Virus record (IMG/VR): IMGVR_UViG_3300024350_000235
Span: 20,372 to 84,371 of that record
Reading direction: 5' to 3' (one strand)
DNA: 64,000 nt
Origin: a virus
The number at the start of each line of letters is the position of its first letter. The stretch's first letter is position 1. Below, one piece after another: positions 58,680-63,753 of this stretch. A program made the translations under genes and the position numbers. The notes under the pieces were generated by a model that was not told the origin of the DNA, searched no databases, and saw only the letters and a list, made by a program, of their open reading frames with translations.

Positions 58680-59359
58680 AGTACGAATACTATTACAATC
58701 AGATGCCAGGGCAAGAACCTTGGCGCAACAATCTGATCTATACCAGCCTTATGAGCGAAGATGGTACTGTATTCGTACAATGGTACTATAATGATACTGC
58801 CTATCACCAAGGGCAGAATCAGGTAGTGGATCCCGAATTGATGGAAGAAAAATGGCAACGTGAGCTAAAGTATCTACAGCTGATGCGAGCTTCGCACAGT
58901 CATCTGGTGCCAGAAATACTAGACATCGATTACAAGTATAGAAAAATCTATCTGCGTGTCAATGGCAACGACTTTTGGCAGCGTAAGCTAGACGTTGGCA
59001 GTTTCGATGCTGTGTTGCCCAATTGGCGTGAACAGATGTTGGAAATCATAGACGCACACAAGAAGCTAAAATTACACAAATACAGCATGCATCCCAGCAG
59101 CTATTTCCTAGTCGACGGACAGTTGAAAAGCATCAACTACTTTTTTACCTATCACGACAGCGAACCTTATATCAGCATAGCCGACGTAGAAAGCCATATC
59201 TATTCTACGAGACAGGAACAGATGAAGAAAGTGTTAGCTGAAAGCACGATTAGCTGGAACGATCCGCAACCCTGGACCACTTTCGATTGGCTGTGTTGGA
59301 ACAGCTTTAGATCAGAATATCCAGCAGATTTCGTAGAGGAAGCATTAAAACATGTTTAA
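58676..59359 (+). CDS. Hypothetical protein, kinase-fold-like, paralog B
   Basis: 227 residues from ATG 58676 (GGAGAAAG upstream). Paralog of the protein at 54179: both have 'TSLMSEDGTVFVQWYYND / TPLVSPDGKTFCMDYNYP', 'EEKWQRELKYL / ELMWQREVEFV' and 'MHPSSYFLVDGQLKSINYFF / VYPHSYYYDGIGNLRTFDFY'. Role unknown. Overlaps the next gene by 8 nt. Confidence 0.65.
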   Translation: MKYEYYYNQMPGQEPWRNNLIYTSLMSEDGTVFVQWYYNDTAYHQGQNQVVDPELMEEKWQRELKYLQLMRASHSHLVPEILDIDYKYRKIYLRVNGNDFWQRKLDVGSFDAVLPNWREQMLEIIDAHKKLKLHKYSMHPSSYFLVDGQLKSINYFFTYHDSEPYISIADVESHIYSTRQEQMKKVLAESTISWNDPQPWTTFDWLCWNSFRSEYPADFVEEALKHV

Positions 59360-59909
59360 ACTCATACGCTGGAACCCCGATCTAGATCTTTCGGACTTTT
59401 ACAGGCGAGCAGCAGCCAAAGGTTTTGAAAATAATTCCAATCAGCAGATCATGATCGATTCTTTGAGCAAAGAAGAACGATGGGCCGCATGGATTTTATA
59501 TTATAATGATCTAGCTGCTGGTGCTGTAGCTGCGCATTCTTTTCCTGAGATGGGAGAAAATGCTTATAGGATCTGCGCCAGGACTTGTGTACTATCTGAT
59601 GATCTGCCTTTACATCATTTGAGAACCAAATGGGGAATCATACGGCATCAAAACTACACCGCACAGTTTTTCATACCTGCCTGTATAGAATGGGCCGGTC
59701 GTGACAAAGATCTTTACATCACTAGCAATGAAAGCAAATCAGGTAGCCAAAGACTGGTACATGAAATTTTTTGTCCTTTATTAGCCAAAAGTGGTGTACT
59801 TTCCAAAACAAAGGATATATACTATAGAGGTCTTACACAAACTGCTTGGCGTCTCGATGTTGAGCTGTTTTTTAAGCAACTAGATCAATTTGGTAGATGG
59901 GTGTTGTAA
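59352..59909 (+). CDS. Hypothetical protein, GNAT-like fold possible
   Basis: 185 residues. 'AAWILYYNDLAAGAVAAHSF', 'AYRICARTCVLSDDLPLHHL', 'YITSNESKSGSQRLVHEIFC' recall the strand order of N-acetyltransferases, without a clear acetyl-CoA P-loop. Last gene of the radical SAM island. Followed by a promoter and leader. Confidence 0.6.
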   Translation: MFKLIRWNPDLDLSDFYRRAAAKGFENNSNQQIMIDSLSKEERWAAWILYYNDLAAGAVAAHSFPEMGENAYRICARTCVLSDDLPLHHLRTKWGIIRHQNYTAQFFIPACIEWAGRDKDLYITSNESKSGSQRLVHEIFCPLLAKSGVLSKTKDIYYRGLTQTAWRLDVELFFKQLDQFGRWVL

Positions 59910-59944
59910 AAATGCAACAATTTTACCAAAAATGAATCTAGGGG

Positions 59945-59973
59945 TTGACAACGAGACTAAATAAACTTATACT
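59945..59973 (+). promoter_or_regulatory. Sigma70-like promoter of leader/attenuator
   Basis: TTGACA, 17-nt spacer, TATACT; start expected near 59980. Confidence 0.75.
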
Positions 59974-60014
59974 TGGACTAACTGTTAGAAATAACAGAAA
60001 GGAAACTGAAGCAA

Positions 60015-60164
60015 ATGAAATCATCGACATTACATAGACAAATGATACAGAAAGCGCAATTGGGCGGCTTTAATGCCACCTATTGGCCCGTATGTTCAAT
60101 TAGTCTCGCTAATGATCGTACACCAGAGCTACAGCCGGGGTCCACGAAGGATACGATGATGTAA
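60015..60164 (+). CDS. Leader peptide candidate, 49 residues
   Basis: ATG 60015 to TAA 60162-60164, product MKSSTLHRQMIQKAQLGGFN...TKDTMM. AAAGGAAA lies about 10 nt upstream. The 3' part of the frame covers CCGGGGTCC (60135-60143), one arm of the alternative leader structure, so its translation could influence the downstream terminator. Coding status is uncertain. Confidence 0.5.
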   Translation: MKSSTLHRQMIQKAQLGGFNATYWPVCSISLANDRTPELQPGSTKDTMM

Positions 60165-60221
60165 CACAAATTACACATCAAGAATTCAAAGGACCCCAGG
60201 ATTAAAAACCCTGGGGTTTTT
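60137..60221 (+). promoter_or_regulatory. Attenuator-like leader: alternative pairing and terminator
   Basis: GGACCCC (60191-60197) can pair either with GGGGTCC (60137-60143), enclosing a further GATG...CATC helix, or, through CCCCAGG (60194-60200), with CCTGGGG (60210-60216), which is followed by T5 and forms a strong terminator. The two pairings exclude each other, the usual design of attenuators and riboswitches. It controls the gene at 60240 if functional. Confidence 0.6.
60194..60221 (+). terminator. Rho-independent terminator in leader
   Basis: CCCCAGG-ATTAAAAAC-CCTGGGG-TTTTT. Confidence 0.88.
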
Positions 60222-60239
60222 GTTTATAAGGAATGAAGA

Positions 60240-60428
60240 ATGGAATGGAAATACGAAAACATCGATCATAGCAAGCTCAATGATCGTATCGTCGAGCAAG
60301 CATATCATGGAACGCTTCCATCTGTTTTAAACGAGGAAAGTGTTCAGCGTATGATCGCTGACAAGATTGAAAGAGCAAAACAGGAAAGAAACTGCTTAGT
60401 TAAGCTAGGTTACTTTACTGAGAACTAA
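60240..60428 (+). CDS. Small helical protein
   Basis: 62 residues, AAGGAATGAAG upstream. 'RMIADKIERAKQERNCLVKL' suggests a helix; ends GYFTEN. Located between the attenuator and the tRNA-array RNAs. Function unknown. Confidence 0.68.
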   Translation: MEWKYENIDHSKLNDRIVEQAYHGTLPSVLNEESVQRMIADKIERAKQERNCLVKLGYFTEN

Positions 60429-60431
60429 AGT

Positions 60432-60662
60432 GTGTATAGGGAACGCGGCCCTGCTGGCACTATAAACATCGGCTATTAACGTGGGCGGCCTGGGGGATGA
60501 GAAGCCTGTGGCGGAAACGCAGGTGGTAAAAACCCAGTGTAGTTAAACACTCTCTCTTGCCTTTGAAACAGGCATGACAGCATAGCGGAGAGTGCTTAAC
60601 TACCCACACCTACCCTTCTCCCCCTGACGGATAAAACGCATAGCGGCTGGAATAGGTGTGGT
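60432..60662 (+). ncRNA. Structured RNA with predicted pseudoknot
   Basis: About 230 nt without a gene. A 16-nt arm (60539-60554) pairs at 15 of 16 positions with 60588-60603 around a TGCCT/AGGCA hairpin; CCACACCTA (60604-60612) pairs with TAGGTGTGG (60653-60661); and GGGG...GAGAAG (60492-60504) pairs with CTTCTCCCCC (60615-60624) inside that loop, making a pseudoknot. It ends 10 nt before tRNA-Tyr, so it may be co-processed with the tRNA array. No known family assigned by eye. Confidence 0.7.
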
Positions 60663-60671
60663 ACATAATTT

Positions 60672-60757
60672 GGAGGCGTGTGCCGAGCAGCGAAGGCAGC
60701 GGTCTGTAAAACCGTGACATAGAAACAGCGTAGGTGCGAGTCCTACCGCCTCCACCA
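60672..60757 (+). tRNA. tRNA-Tyr(GTA)
   Basis: Acceptor GGAGGCG/CGCCTCC, loop CTGTAAA, long variable arm as expected for Tyr, CCA encoded. Confidence 0.93.
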
Positions 60758-60785
60758 TATTCACGCTAAATATTAGGCAAGGAGA

Positions 60786-61223
60786 ATGCCTATGATAGCT
60801 ACTAAATTTACTACGACTAACAATGATTCTAATTTTACAACCATCGACGAGTTCAGTGGGTGGTTAAGGGATCTTGTAGGAATAGAATATTTTAAAGAAC
60901 TGACTTATATTAGGTCGGATGCGATCATAGACGGAATTGCTACTCCTGTAGGTAGTTATTATTGGGAAGCAGAAACAAAGAGTGCGATTTATATGGTCTT
61001 TCATCGAGATCTGCTTGACGCTAAATCCTTCCAATTAAATTACCTTTCTAATGATATAGCACGTTCTGTAGAGCAGGCCGTCAAAGAACACGGTTGGTCT
61101 ATTAAGATGGAATCACTATCAGCAGATCCTGATCCGGAAGTTAGCAATTTCCAAATCATAGATCATCCTACAAACGTAGAAAACATACGCCCTAGCAGAA
61201 GAACAGAAATTAGCGGCCCTTAA
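60786..61223 (+). CDS. Hypothetical protein
   Basis: 145 residues, start chosen with AAGGAG upstream and a CTAAATA box at about 60767. 'TTIDEFSGWLRDLVGIEYFK', 'YYWEAETKSAIYMVFHRDLL'. No family recognised. ATG 60792 is an equally possible start. Its last codons lie in the following tRNA-Arg. Confidence 0.65.
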   Translation: MPMIATKFTTTNNDSNFTTIDEFSGWLRDLVGIEYFKELTYIRSDAIIDGIATPVGSYYWEAETKSAIYMVFHRDLLDAKSFQLNYLSNDIARSVEQAVKEHGWSIKMESLSADPDPEVSNFQIIDHPTNVENIRPSRRTEISGP

Positions 61224-61291
61224 CTCAGCTGGACCAGAGTGCTTGTCTTCGAAACAAGAAGTCGGGAGTTCGAATCTCTCAGGGCCGGCCA
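61214..61291 (+). tRNA. tRNA-Arg(TCG)
   Basis: Acceptor CGGCCCT/AGGGCCG, stem CTTGT, loop CTTCGAA, stem ACAAG, T-arm GGGAG-TTCGAAT-CTCTC, CCA encoded. Reads CGA. Confidence 0.9.
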
Positions 61292-61297
61292 ATCATT

Positions 61298-61371
61298 ATC
61301 GGACTGATGTAACGGCAGCATGACGGTCTCCAAAACCGTTCGTTGGGGTTCAAATCCCTAGTCCGGTGCCA
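61298..61371 (+). tRNA. tRNA-Trp(CCA)
   Basis: Acceptor ATCGGAC/GTCCGGT, anticodon arm ACGGT-CTCCAAA-ACCGT, CCA encoded, discriminator G. Confidence 0.92.
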
Positions 61372-61374
61372 TTT

Positions 61375-61452
61375 ACCACTTTAGCTCAACTGGATAAGAG
61401 CACAACCTTGCGAAGGTTGAGGTTAGGGGTTCGAGTCCCTTAAGTGGTGCCA
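61375..61452 (+). tRNA. tRNA-Arg(GCG)
   Basis: Acceptor ACCACTT/AAGTGGT, anticodon arm CAACC-TTGCGAA-GGTTG, T-arm AGGGG-TTCGAGT-CCCTT, CCA encoded. Anticodon GCG is uncommon because bacteria normally read CGU/CGC with ACG (inosine). Confidence 0.88.
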
Positions 61453-61865
61453 AAGATGTCTGGATGTGAAGGTTTAACTGTAACATTTATGACTTTGCTG
61501 ACAAATTTAAAATGTCGGCTCAACGTATCAAATATTTCGATGTTAAGTGCTTGACCTGCTCGGCTATAACTGTTACTGCCTATAGCACCATAGTAATCTA
61601 TGTCAAGACCTTTGCGTCGACCATAGTCAGGAAATACACCACAAAGAAAGAGACATTCGTCTCCTAAGCTCTTAGCATCATGTGAGTTTTTTATCCTATG
61701 ATAAGTTTCTATGAAACTATCTTCGGGCATCCAGTTTGGACGATCGATATGGCTGGCGAGCAACATGACTACATATTGCTCGACGAACAACGGCAGCTCA
61801 TACCCGTAACTATCTTTAGTTTGGTTAATGAGCAGCTTGAATGCTGAAACGTATTCATCGCTCAT
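61440..61865 (-). CDS. Hypothetical protein, DUF-type phage protein
   Basis: 141 residues from ATG 61865, 5 nt after a late box. 'IDRPNWMPEDSFIETYHRIK', 'ECLFLCGVFPDYGRRKGLDI', 'YGAIGSNSYSRAGQALNIEI'. No family recognised. A longer reading would run through tRNA-His and is rejected. Its 3' end overlaps tRNA-Arg(GCG) by 13 nt on the opposite strand. Confidence 0.7.
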   Translation of the reverse strand: MSDEYVSAFKLLINQTKDSYGYELPLFVEQYVVMLLASHIDRPNWMPEDSFIETYHRIKNSHDAKSLGDECLFLCGVFPDYGRRKGLDIDYYGAIGSNSYSRAGQALNIEIFDTLSRHFKFVSKVINVTVKPSHPDIFGTT

Positions 61866-61870
61866 AATAA

Positions 61871-61878
61871 TATTTATT
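61871..61878 (-). promoter_or_regulatory. Late-promoter-like box AATAAATA
   Basis: 5 nt before the minus-strand start at 61865; predicted leaderless. Confidence 0.5.
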
Positions 61879-61883
61879 TCAGA

Positions 61884-61957
61884 GGTGTCTTTAGTGTAGT
61901 GGTAGCAAAGCTGACTGTGAATCAGCAGGCGAGGGTTCGATTCCCCAAGGCACCCCA
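61884..61957 (+). tRNA. tRNA-His(GTG), copy 1
   Basis: Extra 5' G (G-1 at 61884) opposite discriminator C, the His identity pair; acceptor GTGTCTT/AAGGCAC, anticodon arm GCTGA-CTGTGAA-TCAGC, CCA encoded. Confidence 0.93.
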
Positions 61958-62119
61958 TTTTAAGGGATAGACGATAGTTTAGAGTCCCTGCCAGTCTAGG
62001 CACAGTGGGGTTGACTGTGTTGACACTATAGTATGACTGAAGCCGGTATGTTAAACTTGACTATTCGAGACAATCTAGCGAGTCCTCCCAGGAGGATAGT
62101 TAGGCGCCCGACCTTTTAT
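61958..62119 (+). other. Intergenic 162 nt with hairpins, possible RNA
   Basis: Contains AGGGA...TCCCT and a TCCTCC-CA-GGAGGA hairpin (about 62083-62096). No gene seen; may be part of the tRNA precursor or a separate RNA. Confidence 0.4.
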
Positions 62120-62197
62120 CTCTGTGTAATGTCAATCTGGTAGACGGCCTGATCTGGAGTCAGGAGGCTGTAGGTTCGAATCCTACCATGGAGACCA
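62120..62197 (+). tRNA. tRNA-Pro(TGG)
   Basis: Acceptor CTCTGTG/CATGGAG, anticodon arm CCTGA-TCTGGAG-TCAGG, T-arm GTAGG-TTCGAAT-CCTAC, CCA encoded. Base 33 is C rather than the normal T. Confidence 0.87.
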
Positions 62198-62203
62198 ATT
62201 TAT

Positions 62204-62278
62204 GCTCTTTTAGTATAAAGGCTATTATTCCGGTTTTGTAGTCCGGCGATTGCGGTTCGAGTCCGTGAAAGAGCACCA
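62204..62278 (+). tRNA. tRNA-Thr(TGT)
   Basis: Acceptor GCTCTTT/AAAGAGC, anticodon arm CCGGT-TTTGTAG-TCCGG with a T-T mismatch next to the loop, T-arm TGCGG-TTCGAGT-CCGTG, CCA encoded. Confidence 0.8.
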
Positions 62279-62282
62279 ATAC

Positions 62283-62358
62283 GCTGCTTTAGCTGATGTG
62301 GTCATAGCAGGGGCCTGAAGAGCCTCGGAACTAGGTTCGATCCCTAGAGGCAGCACCA
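62283..62358 (+). tRNA. tRNA-Phe(GAA)
   Basis: Acceptor GCTGCTT/AGGCAGC, anticodon arm GGGGC-CTGAAGA-GCCTC, T-arm CTAGG-TTCGATC-CCTAG, CCA encoded. Confidence 0.92.
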
Positions 62359-62363
62359 AGTTT

Positions 62364-62425
62364 AAGGATGTTAACAGCAAATTTTATACTCTAGACTTGT
62401 AATCTAACCAGTAAAAATACATCCT
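62364..62425 (+). other. Degenerate tRNA-like element, anticodon loop CTTGTAA
   Basis: 62-nt unit with a 7-bp acceptor-like stem AGGATGT/ACATCCT and an anticodon-like arm TAGA-CTTGTAA-TCTA (TGT, Thr), but no normal T-arm and no CCA. It sits in line with true tRNAs. Could be a decayed tRNA-Thr, a mimic, or a processing signal. Confidence 0.55.
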
Positions 62426-62444
62426 GTTTTTAAAGGAGAACATT

Positions 62445-62573
62445 GTGGCACATAAGCAACAAGGTAACCTAACTCGTAGTCCTCAATGGTGGAAACACCT
62501 TAAGGACTGGAAACGTGTTTGGCACAAACAAGAACGCCAAGCATACAAACAACTTATTAACAAAGGAGAATGA
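62445..62573 (+). CDS. Small basic protein, 42 residues
   Basis: GTG start with AAAGGAG at 6-nt spacing. The product (residue 2 onward AHKQQGNLTRSPQWWKHLKD) is strongly basic and Trp-rich and could bind RNA or membranes. Situated inside the tRNA array. Function unknown. Confidence 0.62.
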   Translation: MAHKQQGNLTRSPQWWKHLKDWKRVWHKQERQAYKQLINKGE

Positions 62574-62574
62574 C

Positions 62575-62598
62575 ATGAAACGTTCAGGTAAACGTTAG
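62575..62598 (+). CDS. Seven-residue mini-gene MKRSGKR
   Basis: ATG-AAA-CGT-TCA-GGT-AAA-CGT-TAG with an AAAGGAG site 6 nt upstream. Either a chance frame or a translated mini-ORF. A 9-bp hairpin GTGTCAACC/GGTTGGCAC follows directly. Confidence 0.35.
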   Translation: MKRSGKR

Positions 62599-62657
62599 TG
62601 TCAACCTTGATCCCGTATGGTCTTGGTTGGCACGTAAAACAATTTACATACGACCAA

Positions 62658-62733
62658 CCACTCGTAGCGTTAACGGTAGCGCACTTGACTCTTAATCAAT
62701 GAGGTGTCGGTTCGAATCCGACTGAGTGGACCA
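62658..62733 (+). tRNA. t-RNA-Lys(CTT)
   Basis: Acceptor CCACTCG/TGAGTGG, anticodon arm CTTGA-CTCTTAA-TCAAT, T-arm GTCGG-TTCGAAT-CCGAC, CCA encoded. Confidence 0.9.
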
Positions 62734-62736
62734 TAT

Positions 62737-62810
62737 GGGGGTATAACTTAGTGGTAAAGTAGTAGGCTTTTAACCTATTAATCAGGGTTCGATTCCCTGT
62801 GCCCCTACCA
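62737..62810 (+). tRNA. tRNA-Lys(TTT)
   Basis: Acceptor GGGGGTA/TGCCCCT, anticodon arm GTAGG-CTTTTAA-CCTAT, T-arm CAGGG-TTCGATT-CCCTG, CCA encoded. Confidence 0.9.
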
Positions 62811-62811
62811 T

Positions 62812-63010
62812 AAAGAATGACAATTAATGTAGATGTTGCGAAAGTACAGCCTCGAAAACTGTATGAGAGCGCAGAGCGATGCCCAGTTCGTGTGAGTGGG
62901 ACTCAAGTAGCGACTAGTACTACGTACCTCTAACCTGTCGGCCGCTTCAAAGAAAATACAGGTAAAATGATTCCGGATGAGGGAGGCGGAATAATTAGTT
63001 GTCATCCTTT
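62812..63010 (+). ncRNA. Structured RNA closed by a long stem
   Basis: A 12-bp closing helix ATGACAATTAAT (62817-62828) with ATTAGTTGTCAT (62994-63005), extended by AAAG/CTTT, encloses about 165 nt with internal hairpins TACAG/CTGTA, ACCTGT/ACAGGT and ATTCCG/CGGAAT. It fills exactly the space between tRNA-Lys(TTT) and tRNA-Met. No gene and no known family recognised. Confidence 0.72.
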
Positions 63011-63012
63011 AT

Positions 63013-63088
63013 GGTAACGTAGCATAGTGGCTAATGCAGCACCTTCATACGGTGTTTATCGTGAGTTCGAGTCTCACCGTTACTACCA
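63013..63088 (+). tRNA. tRNA-Met(CAT)
   Basis: Acceptor GGTAACG/CGTTACT, anticodon arm GCACC-TTCATAC-GGTGT, T-arm GTGAG-TTCGAGT-CTCAC, CCA encoded. Could be elongator Met or, with lysidine, Ile(AUA). Confidence 0.9.
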
Positions 63089-63089
63089 A

Positions 63090-63097
63090 TATAAATA
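63090..63097 (+). promoter_or_regulatory. Late-promoter box TATAAATA
   Basis: Exact consensus, 5 nt before ATG 63103; begins 2 nt after tRNA-Met. Confidence 0.6.
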
Positions 63098-63102
63098 TTC
63101 TC

Positions 63103-63672
63103 ATGATATCATTTGAATATATTAACGAATGGCGACTTGTTATGAAGTTGTCTATCGCTTGGCCGTTCGATCAACACGAAGTATACTCTGCTTTAGAAAA
63201 CGAAGACTATTATGGAGATGGTGATAGAGTTTATTGTCCTACTCCTAAAAGTAGTATGCTTCAACAGATACTTGATATAGTTAAAGAAGAAAGTCAGACA
63301 TTGTTAAAAAACATAAACACTCGTCAAGAATTTAAAGACAAGTGGTGTTTAGATTATAATGAACAGTTACTTAATAATACTAAACTGACTTGTATGTTTG
63401 TTTGTGACAAACCTGGATTTAGTTTAGATAGTCATATCGATTCAAGATTACAAGTTTGTACGGGCATGTTTTTCTTTAATAATTTTGATGATATTAAGCA
63501 ATCAACAACTTTCTATACTACACATCAGGGAGAAAATCCTATACGATTAAGCAGTAAGTATGGTACAGGTTGGTATGCTGCAAACGATCAAGACAATTGG
63601 CATAGCGGAGGAAATTTCACTGATAGAAATCGCTATGCAATAATTCTAATACACAAACTAGATTTGAAATAA
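63103..63672 (+). CDS. 2OG-oxygenase-like protein
   Basis: 189 residues from ATG 63103. 'PGFSLDSHIDSRLQVCTGMF' (His-x-Asp), 'GTGWYAANDQDNWHSGGNFT' (distal His) and 'RNRYAIILIHKLD' (Arg) fit a double-stranded beta-helix oxygenase. Longer frames run through tRNA-Met. One of six such proteins in the window; substrate unknown. Confidence 0.75.
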   Translation: MISFEYINEWRLVMKLSIAWPFDQHEVYSALENEDYYGDGDRVYCPTPKSSMLQQILDIVKEESQTLLKNINTRQEFKDKWCLDYNEQLLNNTKLTCMFVCDKPGFSLDSHIDSRLQVCTGMFFFNNFDDIKQSTTFYTTHQGENPIRLSSKYGTGWYAANDQDNWHSGGNFTDRNRYAIILIHKLDLK

Positions 63673-63677
63673 TCTAT

Positions 63678-63753
63678 GGTGCTCTTAGTGTAGTGGCCTG
63701 CACATCATGTTGTGACCTTGAGAGTATGAGTTCGATCCTCATAGAGCACCCCA
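63678..63753 (+). tRNA. tRNA-His(GTG), copy 2
   Basis: G-1 at 63678 opposite discriminator C, acceptor GTGCTCT/AGAGCAC, anticodon loop TTGTGAC with one mismatch in its stem, T-arm ATGAG-TTCGATC-CTCAT, CCA encoded. The acceptor stem is nearly the same as in copy 1, but the anticodon arm differs. Confidence 0.82.

Noticed and set aside
61866-62003. N-terminal extension of the minus-strand gene
   Set aside because: Would encode protein from the antisense of tRNA-His and skip the late promoter; ATG 61865 is preferred.
63034-63102. N-terminal extension of the gene at 63103
   Set aside because: Runs through tRNA-Met and the TATAAATA box.
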